DNA of 64,000 bases from Sipunculus nudus (Eukaryota; Annelida; Sipuncula; Golfingiida; Sipunculidae), in contig CM049322.1 in the NCBI GenBank assembly GCA_026874595.1, forward strand, positions 1,847,900 to 1,911,899, read 5' to 3'. The position numbers and the translations under genes are program-made. Under the pieces are notes generated by a model. That model ran no database searches and had not been told where the DNA came from. It saw only the letters and a list, made by a program, of their open reading frames with translations. Below are positions 13,701 through 28,000 of this stretch, piece after piece; position 1 is the first letter of the stretch, and every line of letters begins with the position of its first letter.

Positions 13701-16014
13701 TTTTTTTACCATATTCGACATAAATAGACTGCTGGGAAGTCTAACATTATATAATTTCTTCGGAAAATGGTCGGAAAACGCATTTATGGAGACATAGTTC
13801 CTTTGTTTACACCTTGCTTACGCTTTGCTTATGGTGAAAACACCAAAGAACTCAAGCATTTTTCTGCAAATACAGACAAGTATGAACCATAGGGACACAG
13901 CCTGGTTCCCTGGCTACACAATAGTGCCTGTTAGTCATCATGAATCTAAAAATTAAGGGTCAAACCGTTCCATCTAAATCAGAAATAGATAATACTATAA
14001 ATTTCAAAAAAAGTGATAATATCGGGATTGGATACCCATTTTTCTTTTTTACCTGAATTGATCAACAGTTATGTTCCAAATTCGACATAAATAGACTCTT
14101 GGAGAGCCTAATATTATATTTTATCTTCAGAATATGGTTGCAAATCGCCTTTATGGAGACACAGTTCCGTTGCTTACATTTTGCTTACGCTTTGCTTATG
14201 CTTTGCTTACGAAGAAAACACCACAGATTTTAAGCATTTTTCTACAAACACTCACAAATACTACCCATAGGGACACTGACTGGTTCACTGGCTACACGAA
14301 AATACCTGTTAGTGGTCAGTACTCTAAATATTAGGGGTCAAATCGTATAATCAAAATCAGAAATAGCTATTACTTCTCAATTCTAAAAGTGATATAATCT
14401 AATTTAGGGACCCATTTTTCTCTTTTAACCTCAACAATCAAAAGTTTTTATACCATATTCGACATAAATAGACTGCTGGGAAGTCTAACATTATATTATT
14501 TCTTCGGAAAATGGTCGGAAAACGCATTTATGGAGACATAGTTCCTTTGCTTACACTTTGCTTACGCTTTGCTTATGCTTTGCTTACGGTGAAAACACCA
14601 AAGAACTCAAGCATTTTTCTGCAAATACAGACAAGTATGAACCATAGGGACACAGCCTGGTTCCGTGGCTACACAATAGTGCCTGTTAGTCATCATGAAT
14701 CTAAAAATTAAGGGTCAAACCGTTCCATCAAAATCAGAAATAGATAATACTATAAATTTAAAAAAAGTGATAATATCGGGATTAGATACCCATTTTTCTT
14801 TTTTACCTGAATTGATCAACAGTTATGTTCCAAATTCGACATAAATAGACTCTTGGAGAGCCTAATATTATATTTTATCTTCAGAATATGGTTGCAAATC
14901 GCCTTTATGGAGACATAGTTCCTTTGCTTACATTTTGCTTGCGCTTTGCTTATGCTTTGCTTACGAAGAAAACACCACAGATTTTAAGCATTTTTCTACA
15001 AATACTCACAAATACTACCCATAGGGACACTGACTGGTTCACTGGCTACACGAAAATACCTGTTAGTGTTCAGTACTCTAAATATTAGGGATCAAATCGT
15101 ACAATCAAAATCAGAAATAGCTATTACTTCTCAATTCTAAAAGTGATATAATCTAATTTAGGGACCCATTTTTCTCTTTTAACCGCAATAATCAAAAGTT
15201 TTTATACCATATTCGACATAAATAGACTGCTGGGAAGTCTAACATTGTATTATTTCTTCGGAAAATGGTCGGAAAACGCATTTATGGAGACATAGTTCCT
15301 TTGCTTACACTTTGCTTACGCTTTGCTTATGCTTTTCTTACGGTGAAAACACCAAAGAACTCAAGCAATTTTTTTGAAATACAGACAAGTATGAACAATA
15401 GGGACACAGCCTGGTTCCCTGGCTACACAATAGTGCCTGTTAGTCATCATGAATCTAAAAATTAAGGGTCAAACCGTTCTAACTAAATCAGAAATAGATA
15501 ATACTATTAATTTCAAAAAGTGATTATATCGAGTTTAGGGAGCCATTTTTCTTTTTTACCTGAATTGATCAACAGTTATGTTCCTTCGACATAGATAGAC
15601 TCTTGAAGAGCCTAATATTATATTATATCTGCAGAATATGGTTGCAAATCGCCTTTATGGAGACATAGTTCCGTTGCTTACATTTTGCTTACGCTTTGCT
15701 TATGCTTTGCTTACGAAGAAAACACCACAGAATTTAAACATTTCTCTACAAATACTCACAAATACTACCCATAGGGACACTGACTGGTTCACTGGCTACA
15801 CGATTATACCTGTTGGTGGTCAGTACTCTAAATATTAGGGGTCAAATCGTACAATCAAAATCAGAAATAGCTATTACTTCTCAATTCTAAAAGTGATATA
15901 ATCTAGTTTAGGGACCCATTTTTCTCTTTTAACCTCAATAATCAAAAGTTTTTTTACCATATTCGACATAAATAGACTGCTGGGAAGTCTAACATTATAT
16001 AATTTCTTCGGAAA
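10756..16014 (+). repeat. 14-mer higher-order repeat, copy 1 (5,259 bp)
   Basis: Seven dimers with phase points 10756, 11132, 11509, 11886, 12263, 12640, 13017, 13390, 13767, 14134, 14511, 14888, 15265 and 15638. The first eight have counterparts 5,258-5,259 bp downstream, including a shared ACT to ATT change in the B monomers at 11,886 and 17,145, and GACAGGTATGAACAA in the A monomers at 13,017 and 18,276. Monomers 14,134-15,638 resemble 8,121-10,379 of the preceding 12-mer with one dimer missing, so this block looks like a product of unequal exchange. Confidence 0.82.
13767..14133 (+). repeat. A monomer with one 11-bp unit lost
   Basis: The internal block has three units (TTTGTTTACAC, CTTGCTTACGC, TTTGCTTATGG) instead of four. 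The distance to the next phase point is 367 bp against the usual 373-378. The rest is an ordinary A monomer of the TTTGTTTACACC subtype. Replication slippage or misaligned repair within the 11-bp block is the simplest explanation. Confidence 0.9.
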
Positions 16015-19000
16015 ATGTTCGGAAAACGCATTTATGGAGACATAGTTCCTTTGTTTACACCTTGCTTACGCTTTGCTTATGCTTTGCTTATGGTGAAAAC
16101 ACCAAAGAACTCAAGCATTTTTCTGCAAATACAGACAAGTATGAACCATAGGGACACAGCCTGGTTCCCTGGCTACACAATAGTGCCTGTTAGTCATCAT
16201 GAATCTAAAAATTAAGGGTCAAACCGTTCCATCTAAATCAGAAATTGATAATACTATTAATTTCAAAAAGTGATAATATCGGGATTAGATACCCATTTTT
16301 CTTTTTTACCTGAATTGATCAACAGTTATGTTCCAAATTCGACATAAATAGACTCTTGGAGAGCCTAATATTATATTTTATCTTCAGAATATGGTTGCAA
16401 ATCGCCTTTATGGAGACATAGTTCCGTTGCTTACATTTTGCTTACGCTTTGCTTATGCTTTGCTTACGAAGAAAACACCACAGATTTTAAGCATTTTTCT
16501 ACAAATACTCACAAATACTACCCATAGGGACACTGACTGGTTCACTGGCTACACGAAAATACCTGTTAGTGTTCAGTACTCTAAATATTAGGGATCAAAT
16601 CGTACAATCAAAATCAGAAATAGCTATTACTTCTCAATTCTAAAAGTGATATAATCTAATTTAGGGACCCATTTTTCTCTTTTAACCTCAATAATCAAAA
16701 GTTTTTATACCATATTCGACATAAATAGACTGCTGGGAAGTCTAACATTATATTATTTCTTCGGAAAATGGTCGGAAAACGCATTTATGGAGAAATAGTT
16801 CCTTTGCTTACACCTTGCTTACGCTTTGCTTATGCTTTGCTTACGGTGAAAACACCAAAGAACTCAAGCATTTTTCTGCAAATACAGACAAGTATGAACC
16901 ATAGGGACACAGCCTGGTTCCCTGGCTACACAATAGTGCCTGTTAGTCATCATGAATCTAAAAATTAAGGGTCAAACCGTTCCATCAAAATCAGAAATAG
17001 ATAATACTATAAATTTCAAAAAAGTGATAATATCGGGATTAGATACCCATTTTTCTTTTTTACCTGAATTGATCAACAGTTATGTTCCAAATTCGACATA
17101 AATAGACTCTTGGAGAGCCTAATATTATATTTTATCTTCAGAATATGGTTGCAAATCGCCTTTATGGAGACATAGTTCCTTTGCTTACATTTTGCTTACG
17201 CTTTGCTTATGCTTTGCTTACGAAGAAAACACCACAGATTTTAAGCATTTTTCTACAAATACTCACAAATACTACCCATAGGGACATTGACTGGTTCACT
17301 GGCTACACGAAAATACCTGTTAGTGTTCAGTACTCTAAATATTAGGGATCAAATCGTACAATCAAAATCAGAAATAGCTATTACTTCTCAATTCTAAAAG
17401 TGATATAATCTAATTTAGGGACCCATTTTTCTCTTTTAACCTCAATAATCAAAAGTTTTTATACCATATTCGACATAAATAGACTGCTGGGAAGTCTAAC
17501 ATTATATTATTTCTTCGGAAAATGGTCGGAAAACGCATTTATGGAGACATAGTTCCTTTGCTTACACCTTGCTTACGCTTTGCTTATGCTTTGCTTACGG
17601 TGAAAACACCAAAGAACTCAAGCATTTTTCTGCAAATACAGACAAGTATGAACCATAGGGACACAGCCTGGTTCCCTGGCTACACAATAGTGCCTGTTAG
17701 TCATCATGAATCTAAAAATTAAGGGTCAAACCGTTCCATCAAAATCAGAAATAGATAATACTATAAATTTAAAAAAAGTGATAATATCGGGATTAGATAC
17801 CCATTTTTCTTTTTTACCTGAATTGATCAACAGTTATGTTCCAAATTCGACATAAATAGACTCTTGGAGAGCCTAATATTATATTATATCTTCAGAATAT
17901 GGTTGCAAATCGCCTTTATGGAGACATAGTTCCGTTGCTTACATTTTGCTTACGCTTTGCTTATGCTTTGCTTACGAAGAAAACACCACAGATTTTAAGC
18001 ATTTTTCTACAAATACTCACAAATACTACCCATAGGGACACTGACTGGTTCACTGGCTACACGAAAATACCTGTTAGTGTTCAGTACTCTAAATATTAGG
18101 GATCAAATCGTACAATCAAAATCAGAAATAGCTATTACTTCTCAATTCTAAAAGTGATATAATCTAATTTAGGGACCCATTTTTCTCTTTTAACCTCAAT
18201 AATCAAAAGTTTTTATACCATATTCGACATAAATAGACTGCTGGGAAGTCTAACATTATATTATTTCTTCGGAAAATGGTCGGAAAACGCATTTATGGAG
18301 ACATAGTTCCTTTGCTTACACTTTGCTTACGCTTTGCTTATGCTTTTCTTACGGTGAAAACACCAAAGAACTCAAGCAATTTTTTTGAAATACAGACAGG
18401 TATGAACAATAGGGACACAGCCTCGTTCCCTGGCTACACAATAGTGCCGGTTAGTCATCATGAATCTAAAAATTAAGGGTCAAACCGTTCTAACTAAATC
18501 AGAAATAGATAATACTATTAATTTCAAAAAGTGATAATATCGAGTTTAGGGAGCCATTTTTCTTTTTTACCTGAATTGATCAACAGTTATGTTCCTTCGA
18601 CATAGATAGACTCTTGGAGAGCCTAATATTATATTATATCTGCAGAATATGGTTGCAAATCGCCTTTATGGAGACATAGTTCCGTTGCTTACATTTTGCT
18701 TACGCTTTGCTTATGCTTTGCTTACGAAGAAAACACCACAGAATTTAAACATTTCTCTACAAATACTCACAAATACTACCCATAGGGACACTGACTGGTT
18801 CACTGGCTACACGATTATACCTGTTGGTGGTCAGTACTCTAAATATTAGGGGTCAAATCGTACAATCAAAATCAGAAATAGCTATTACTTCTCAATTCTA
18901 AAAGTGATATAATCTAGTTTAGGGACCCATTTTTCTCTTTTAACCTCAATAATCAAAAGTTTTTTTACCATATTCGACATAAATAGACTGCTGGGAAGTC

Positions 19001-19025
19001 TAACATTATATAATTTCTTCGGAAA
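16015..19025 (+). repeat. 14-mer higher-order repeat, partial copy 2 (8 monomers)
   Basis: Phase points 16015, 16391, 16768, 17145, 17522, 17899, 18276 and 18649 match 10,756-13,390 one by one. Private changes in this copy include ATGTTCGG for ATGGTCGG at 16,015 and GGAGAAATAG for GGAGACATAG at 16,768. The correspondence weakens after 19,026, where the A subtype is the same but the next B monomer is of another kind. Confidence 0.8.
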
Positions 19026-20530
19026 ATGGTCGGAAAACGCATTTATGGAGACATAGTTCCTTTGTTTACACCTTGCTTACGCTTTGCTTATGCTTTGCTT
19101 ATGGTGAAAACACCAAAGAACTCAAGCATTTTTCTGCAAATACAGACAAGTATGAACCATAGGGACACAGCCTGGTTCCCTGGCTACACAATAGTGCCTG
19201 TTAGTCATCATGAATCTAAAAATAAAGGGTCAAACCGTTCTATCTAAATCAGAAATAGATAATATTATTAATTTCAAAAAGTGATAATATCGAGTTTAGG
19301 GACCCATTTTTCTTTTTTACCTGAATTGATTAACAGTTATGTTCCTTCGACATAGATAGACTCTTGGAGAGCCTAATATTATATTATACCTTCAGAATAT
19401 GGTTGCAAATCTCCTTTATGGAGACATAGTTCCTTTGCTTACATTTTGCTTACGCTTTGCTTATCCTTTGCTTACGAAGAAAACACCACAGATTTTAAGC
19501 ATTTTTCTACAAATACTCACAAATACTACCCATAGGGACACAGACTGGTTCACTGGCTACATGATAATACCTGTTAGTGGTCAGTACTCTAAATATTAGG
19601 GGTCAAATCGTACAATGAAAATCAGAATTAGCTATTACTTCTTAATTCTAAAAGTGATATAATCTAATTTAGGGACCCATTTTTCTCTTTAAACCTCAAT
19701 AATCAAACGTTTTTTTTACCATATTCAACATAAATAGACTGCTGGGAAGTCTAACATTATATTATTTCTCCGGAAAATGGTCGGAAAACGCATTTATGGA
19801 GACATAGTTCCTTTGCTTACACTTTGCTTACGCTTTGCTTATGCTTTGCTTACGGTGAAAACACCAAAGAACTCAAGCATTTTTCTGCAAATACAGACAA
19901 GTATGAACCATAGGGACACAGCCTGGTTCCCTGGCTACACAATAGTGCCTGTTAGTCATCATGAATCTAAAAATTAAGGGTCAAACCGTTCCATCTAAAT
20001 CAGAAATAGATAATACTATAAATTTCAAAAAAAGTGATAATATCGGGATTGGATACCCATTTTTCTTTTTTACCTGAATTGATCAACAGTTATGTTCCAA
20101 ATTCGACATAAATAGACTCTTGGAGAGCCTAATATTATATTTTATCTTCAGAATATGGTTGCAAATCGCCTTTATGGAGACATAGTTCCTTTGCTTACAT
20201 TTTGCTTACGCTTTGCTTATGCTTTGCTTACGAAGAAAACACCACAGATTTTATGCATTTTTCTACAAATACTCACAAATACTACCCATAGGGACACTGA
20301 CTGGTTCACTGGCTACACGAAAATACCTGTTAGTGTTCAGTACTCTAAATATTAGGGATCAAATCGTACAATCAAAATCAGAAATAGCTATTACTTCTCA
20401 ATTCTAAAAGTGATATAATCTAATTTAGGGACCCATTTTTCTCTTTTAACCTCAATAATCAAAAGTTTTTTACCATATTCGACATAAATAGACTGCTGGG
20501 AAGTCTAACATTATATTATTTCTTCGGAAA
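19026..20530 (+). repeat. Satellite, transitional four monomers
   Basis: Monomers at 19026 (A), 19399 (B), 19777 (A) and 20155 (B). They resemble 2,475-2,848 followed by 215-591. They do not fit the 14-mer before or the block after them, so they probably mark a junction left by unequal exchange between HOR types. Confidence 0.75.
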
Positions 20531-23500
20531 ATGGTCGGAAAACGCATTTATGGAGACATAGTTCCTTTGCTTACACTTTGCTTACGCTTTGCTTATGCTT
20601 TTCTTACGGTGAAAACACCAAAGAACTCAAGCAATTTTTTTGAAATACAGACAAGTATGAACCATAGGGACACAGCCTGGTTCCCTGGCTACACAATAGT
20701 GCCTGTAAACCATCATGAATCTAAAAATTAAGGATCAAACCGTTCTAACTAAATCAGAAATAGATAATACTATTAATTTCAAAAAGTGATAATATCGAGT
20801 TTAGGGAGCCATTTTTCTTTTTTACCTGAAGTGATCAACAGTTATGTTCCTTCGACATAGATAGACTCTTGGAGAGCCTAATATTATATTATATCTGCAG
20901 AATATGGTTGCAAATCGCCTTTATGGAGACATAGTTCCGTTGCTTACATTTTGCTTACGCTTTGCTTATGCTTTGCTTATGAAGAAAACACCACCGATTT
21001 TAAGCATTATTCTACAAATACTCACAAATACTACCCATAGGGACACAGATTGGTTCACTGGCTACATAATAATACCTGTTAGTGGTCAGTACTCTAAATA
21101 TTAGGGGTCAAATCGTACAATCAAAATCAGAAATAGCTATTACTTCTCAATTCTAAAAGTGATATAATCTAATTTAGGGACCCATTTTTCTCTTTTAACC
21201 TCAATAATCAAAAGTTTTTTTACCATATTCGACATAAATAGACTGCTGGGAAGTCTAACATTATATTATTTCTTCGGAAAATGGTCGGAAAACGCATTTA
21301 TGGAGACATAGTTCCTTTGCTTACACTTTGCTTACGCTTTGCTTATGCTTTGCTTACGGTGAAAACACCAAAGAACTCAAGCATTTTTCTGCAAATACAG
21401 ACAAGTATGAACCATAGGGACACAGCCTGGTTCCGTGGCTACACAATAGTGCCTGTTAGTCATCATGAATCTAAAAATTAAGGGTCAAACCGTTCCATCT
21501 AAATCAGAAATAGATAATACTATAAATTTCAAAAAAGTGATAATATGGGGATTAGATACCCATTTTTCTTTTTTACCTGAATTGATCAACAGTTATGTTC
21601 CAAATTCGACATAAATAGACTCTTGGAGAGCCTAATATTATATTTTATCTTCAGAATATGGTTGCAAATCGCCTTTTTGGAGACATAGTTCCGTTGCTTA
21701 CATTTTGCTTACGCTTTGCTTATGCTTTGCTTACGAAGAAAACACCACAGAATTTAAACATTCTCTACAAATACTCACAAATACTACCCATAGGGACACT
21801 GACTGGTTCACTGGCTACACGATTATACCTGTTGGTGGACAGTACTCTAAATATTAGGGGTCAAATCGTACAATCAAAATCAGAAATAGCTATTACTTCT
21901 CAATTCTAAAAGTGATATAATCTAGTTTAGGGACCCATTTTTCTCTTTTAACCTCAATAATCAAAAGTTTTTTACCATATTCGACATAAATAGACTGCTG
22001 GGAAGTCTAACATTATATAATTTCTACGGAAAATGGTCGGAAAACGCATTTATGGAGACATAGTTCCTTTGTTTACACCTTGCTTACGCTTTGCTTATGC
22101 TTTGCTTATGGTGAAAACACCAAAGAACTCAAGCATTTTTCTGCAAAAACAGACAAGTATGAACCATAGGGACACAGCCTGGTTCCCTGGCTACACAATA
22201 GTGCCTGTTAGTCATCATGATTCTAAAAATAAAGGGTCAAACCGTTCTATCTAAATCAGAAATAGATAATACTATAAATTTAAAAAAAGTGATAATATCG
22301 GGATTAGATACCCATTTTTCTTTTTTACCTGAATTGATCAACAGTTATGTTCCAAATTCGACATAGATAGACTCTTGGAGAGCCTAATATTATATTTTAT
22401 CTTCAGAATATGGTTGCAAATCGCCTTTATGGAGACATAGTTCCTTTGCTTACATTTTGCTTACGCTTTGCTTACGCTTTGCTTATGCTTTGCTTACGAA
22501 GAAAACACCACAGATTTTAAGCATTTTTCTACAAATACTCACAAATACTACCCATAGGGACACTGACTGGTTCACTGGCTACACGAGAATACCTGTTAGT
22601 GTTCAGTACTCTAAATATTAGGGATCAAATCGTACAATCAAAATCAGAAATAGCTATTCCTTCTCAATTCTAAAAGTGATATAATCTAGTTTAGAGACCC
22701 ATTTTTCTCTTTTAACCTTAATAATCAAATGTTTTTTTACCATATTCGACATAAATAGACTGCTGGGAAGTCATACATTATATAATTTCTTCGGAAAATG
22801 GTCGGAAAACGCATTTATGGAGACATAGTTCCTTTGTTTACACCTTGCTTATGCTTTGATTACGGTGAAAACACCAAAGAACTCAAGCATTTTTCTGCAA
22901 ATACAGACAAGTATGAACCATAGGGACATAGCCTGGTTCCCTGGCTACACAATAGTGCCTGTTAGTCATCATGAATCTAAAAATAAAGGGTCAAACCGTT
23001 CTATCTAAATCAGAAATAGATAATACTATTAATTTCAAAAAGTGATAATATTGAGTTTAGGGAGCCATTTTTCTTTTTTACCTCAATTGATCAACAGTTA
23101 TGTTCCTTCGACATAGATAGACTCTTGGAGAGCCTAATATTATATTATATCTTCAGAATATGGTTGCAAATCGCCTTTATGGAGACATAGTTCCTTTGCT
23201 TACATTTTGCTTACGCTTTGCTTATGCTTTGCTTACGAAGAAAACACCACCGATTTTAAGCATTTTTCAACAAATACTCACAAATACTACCCATAGGGAC
23301 ACAGACTGGTTCACTGGCTACATGATAATACCTGTTAGTGGTCAGTATTCTAAATATTAGGGATCAAATCGTACAATCAAAATCAGAAATAGCTATTACT
23401 TCTCAATTCTAAAAGTGATATAATCTAGTTTAGGGACCCATTTTTCTCTTTTAACCTCAATAATCAAAAGTGTTTTTACCATATTCGACATAAATAGACT

Positions 23501-25041
23501 GCTGGGAAGTCTAACATTATATTATTTCTTCGGAAAATGGTCGCAAAACGCATTTATGGAGACATAGTTCCTTTGCTTACACTTTGCTTACGCTTTGCTT
23601 ATGCTTTGCTTACGGTGAAAACACCAAAGAACTCAAGCATTTTTCTGAAAATACAGACAAGTATGAACCATAGGGACACAGCCTGGTTCCGTGGCTACAC
23701 AATAGTGCCTGTTAGTCATCATGAATCTAAAAATTAAGGGTCAAACCGTTCCATCTAAATCAGAAAAAGATAATACTATTAATTTCAAAAAAGTGATAAT
23801 ATCGGGTTTAGGGACCCATTTTTCTTTTTTTACCTGAATTGATCAACAGTTATGTTCCAAATTCGACATAAATAGACTCTTGAGAGCCTAATATTATATT
23901 ATCCCTTCAGAATATGGTTGCAAATCGCCTTTATGGAGACATAGCCTTTTGCTTACATTTTGCTTTCGCTTTGCTTATGCTTTGCTTACGAAGAAAACAC
24001 CACAGGTTTTAAGCATTTTTATACAAATACTCACAAATACTACCCATAGGGACACAGACTGGTTCACTGGCTACATGATAATACCTGTTAGTGGTCAGTA
24101 TTCTAAATATTAGGGGTCAAATCGTACAAACAAAATCAGGAATAGCTATTACTTCTCAATTCTAAAAGTGATTTAATCTAATTTAGGGACCCATTTTTCT
24201 CTTTTAACCTCAATTGTTCAAATTTTTTTTACCATATTCGACATAAAAAGACTGATGGAAAGTCTAACATTATATTATTTTTTTCGGAAAAAAGTACCAA
24301 AACGCATTTATGGAGACATAGTTCCTTTGCTTACACTTTGCTTACGCTTTGCTTATGCTTTGCTTACGGTGAAAACACCAAAGAACTCAAGCATTTTTTC
24401 TGCAAATACAGACAAGTATGAACCATAGGGACACAGCCTGGTTCCCTGGCTACACAATAGTGCCTGTTAGTCATCATGAATCTAAAAATAAAGGGTCAAA
24501 CCGTTCTATCTAAATCAGAAATAGATAATACTATTAATTTCAAAAAGTGATAATATCGAGTTTAGGGACCCATTTTTCTTTTTTACCTGAATTGATTAAC
24601 AGTTATGTTCCTTCGACATAGATAGACTCTTGGAGAGCCTAATATTATATTATACCTTCAGAATATGGTTGCAAATCTCCTTTATGGAGACATAGTTCCT
24701 TTGCTTACATTTTGCTTACGCTTTGCTTATGCTTTGCTTACGAAGAAAACACCACAGATTTTAAGCATTTTTCTACAAATACTCACAAATACTACCCATA
24801 GGGACACAGACTGGTTCACTGGCTACACGATAATACCTGTTAGTGGTCAGTACTCTAAATATTAGGAGTCAAATCGTACAATGAAAATCAGAAATAGCTA
24901 TTACTTCTTAATTCTAAAAGTGATTTAATCTAATTTAGGGACCCATTTTTCTCTTTAAACCTCAATAATCAAACTTTTTTTTACCATATTCAACATAAAT
25001 AGACTGCTGGGAAGTCTAACATTATATTATTTCTCCGGAAA
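20531..25041 (+). repeat. 12-mer form of the third higher-order repeat (4,511 bp)
   Basis: Phase points 20531, 20904, 21281, 21658, 22033, 22410, 22798, 23160, 23537, 23914, ~24291 and 24665. The first five match 25,042-26,545 at an offset of 4,511-4,512. The last five match 26,918-28,423 at an offset of 3,758. The change of offset is explained by one extra dimer here (22,410-23,159). Marker variants include CACCACCGATTTTAAGC in the B monomers at 20,904, 23,160, 25,415 and 26,918, and a decayed A phase point near 24,291 that has lost its ATG. Confidence 0.85.
22410..23159 (+). repeat. Extra aberrant dimer with 5 and 3 internal repeats
   Basis: This dimer is present in the HOR copy at 20,531-25,041 and absent from the copy at 25,042-28,800. 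Its B half (22,410) has five 11-bp units (22,445-22,499) and spans 388 bp. Its A half (22,798) has only three and spans 362 bp. The summed length stays close to a normal dimer. One possible origin is an insertion or unequal exchange with breakpoints in the 11-bp block. Loss of the dimer from the other copy is the alternative. Confidence 0.85.
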
Positions 25042-28000
25042 ATGGTCGGAAAACGCATTTATGGAGACATAGTTCCTTTGCTTACACTTTGCTTACGCTT
25101 TGCTTATGCTTTTCTTACGGTGAAAACACCAAAGAACTCAAGCAATTTTTTTGAAATACAGACAAGTATGAACCATAGGGACACAGCCTGGTTACCTGGC
25201 TACACAATAGTGCCTGTAAGTCATCATGAATCTAAAAATTAAGGGTCAAACCGTTCTAACTAAATCAGAAATAGATAATACTATTAATTTCAAAAAGTGA
25301 TAATATCGAGTTTAGGGAGCCATTTTTCTTTTTTACCTGAAGTGATCAACAGTTATGTTCCTTCGACATAGATAGATTCTTGGAGAGCCTAATATTATAT
25401 TATATCTGCAGAATATGGTTGCAAATCGCCTTTATGGAGACATAGTTCCGTTGCTTACATTTTGCTTACGCTTTGCTTATGCTTTGCTTACGAAGAAAAC
25501 ACCACCGATTTTAAGCATTATTCTACAAACACTCACAAATACTACCCATAGGGACACAGATTTTTTCACTGGCTACATAATAATACCTGTTAGTGGTCAG
25601 TACTCTAAATATTAGGGGTCAAATCGTACAATCAAAATCAGAAATAGCTATTACTTCTCAATTCTAAAAGTGATATAATCTAATTTAGGGACCCATTTTT
25701 CTCTTTTAACCTCAATAATCAAAAGTTTTTTTACCATATTCGACATAAATAGACTGCTGGGAAGTCTAACATTATATTATTTCTTCGGAAAATGGTCGGA
25801 AAACGCATTTATGGAGACATAGTTCCTTTGCTTACACTTTGCTTACGCTTTGCTTATGCTTTGCTTACGGTGAAAACACCAAAGAACTCAAGCATTTTTC
25901 TGCAAATACAGACAAGTATGAACCATACGGACACAGCCTGGTTCCGTGGCTACACAATAGTGCCTGTTAGTCATCATGAATCAAAAAATTAAGGGTCAAA
26001 CCGTTCCATCTAAATCAGAAATAGATAATACTATAAATTTAAAAAAAGTGATAATATGGGGATTAGATACCCATTTTTCTTTTTTACCTGAATTGATCAA
26101 CAGTTATGTTCCAAATTCGACATAAATAGACTCTTGGAGAGTTTATTATTATATTTTATCTTCAGAATATGGTTGCAAATCGCCTTTATGGAGACATAGT
26201 TCCGTTGCTTACATTTTGCTTACGCTTTGCTTCTGCTTTGCTTACGAAGAAAACACCACAGAATTTAAACATTTCTCTACAAATACTCACAAATACTACC
26301 CATAGGGACACTGACTGGTTCACTGGCTACACGATTATACCTGTTGGTGGACAGTACTCTAAATATTAGGGGTCAAATCGTACAATCAAAATCAGAAATA
26401 GCTATTACTTCTCAATTCTAAAAGTGATATAATCTAGTTTAGGGACCCATTTTTCTCTTTTAACCTCAATAATCAAAAGTTTTTTACCATATTCGACATA
26501 AATAGACTGCTGGGAAGTCTAACATTATATAATTTCTTCGGAAAATGGTCGGAAAACGCATTTATGGAGACATAGTTCCTTTGTTTACACCTTGCTTACG
26601 CTTTGCTTATGCTTTGCTTATGGTGAAAACACCAAAGAACTCAAGCATTTTTCTGCAAATACAGACAAGTATGAACCATAGGGACACAGCCTGGTTCCCT
26701 GGCTACACAATAGTGCCTGTTAGTCATCATGAATCTAAAAATAAAGGGTCAAACCGTTCTATCTAAATCAGAAATAGATAATACTATTAATTTCAAAAAG
26801 TGATAATATTGAGTTTAGGGAGCCATTTTTCTTTTTTACCTCAATTGATCAACAGTTATGTTCCTTCGACATAGATAGACTCTTGGAGAGCCTAATATTA
26901 TATTATATCTTCAGAATATGGTTGCAAATCGCCTTTATGGAGACATAGTTCCTTTGCTTACATTTTGCTTACGCTTTGCTTATGCTTTGCTTACGAAGAA
27001 AACACCACCGATTTTAAGCATTTTTCTACAAATACTCACAAATACTACCCATAGGGACACAGACTGGTTCACTGGCTACATGATAATACCTGTTAGTGGT
27101 CAGTATTCTAAATATTAGGGATCAAATCGTACAATCAAAATCAGAAATAGCTATTACTTCTCAATTCTAAAAGTGATATAATCTAGTTTAGGGACCCATT
27201 TTTCTCTTTTAACCTCAATAATCAAAAGTTTTTTTACCATATTCGACATAAATAGACTGCTGGGAAGTCTAACATTATATTATTTCTTCGGAAAATGGTC
27301 GCAAAACGCATTTATGGAGACATAGTTCCTTTGCTTACACTTTGCTTACGCTTTGCTTATGCTTTGCTTACGGTGAAAACACCAAAGAACTCAAGCATTT
27401 TTCTGAAAATACAGACAAGTATGAACCATAGGGACACAGCCTGGTTCCGTGGCTACACAATAGTGCCTGTTAGTCATCATGAATCTAAAAATTAAGGGTC
27501 AAACCGTTCCATCTAAATCAGAAAAAGATAATACTATTAATTTCAAAAAAGTGATAATATCGGGTTTAGGGACCCATTTTTCTTTTTTTACCTGAATTGA
27601 TCAACAGTTATGTTCCAAATTCGACATAAATAGACTCTTGAGAGCCTAATATTATATTATCCCTTCAGAATATGGTTGCAAATCGCCTTTATGGAGACAT
27701 AGCCTTTTGCTTACATTTTGCTTTCGCTTTGCTTATGCTTTGCTTACGAAGAAAACACCACAGGTTTTAAGCATTTTTATACAAATACTCACAAATACTA
27801 CCCATAGGGACACAGACTGGTTCACTGGCTACATGATAATACCTGTTAGTGGTCAGTATTCTAAATATTAGGGGTCAAATCGTACAAACAAAATCAGGAA
27901 TAGCTATTACTTCTCAATTCTAAAAGTGATTTAATCTAATTTAGGGACCCATTTTTCTCTTTTAACCTCAATTGTTCAAATTTTTTTTACCATATTCGAC

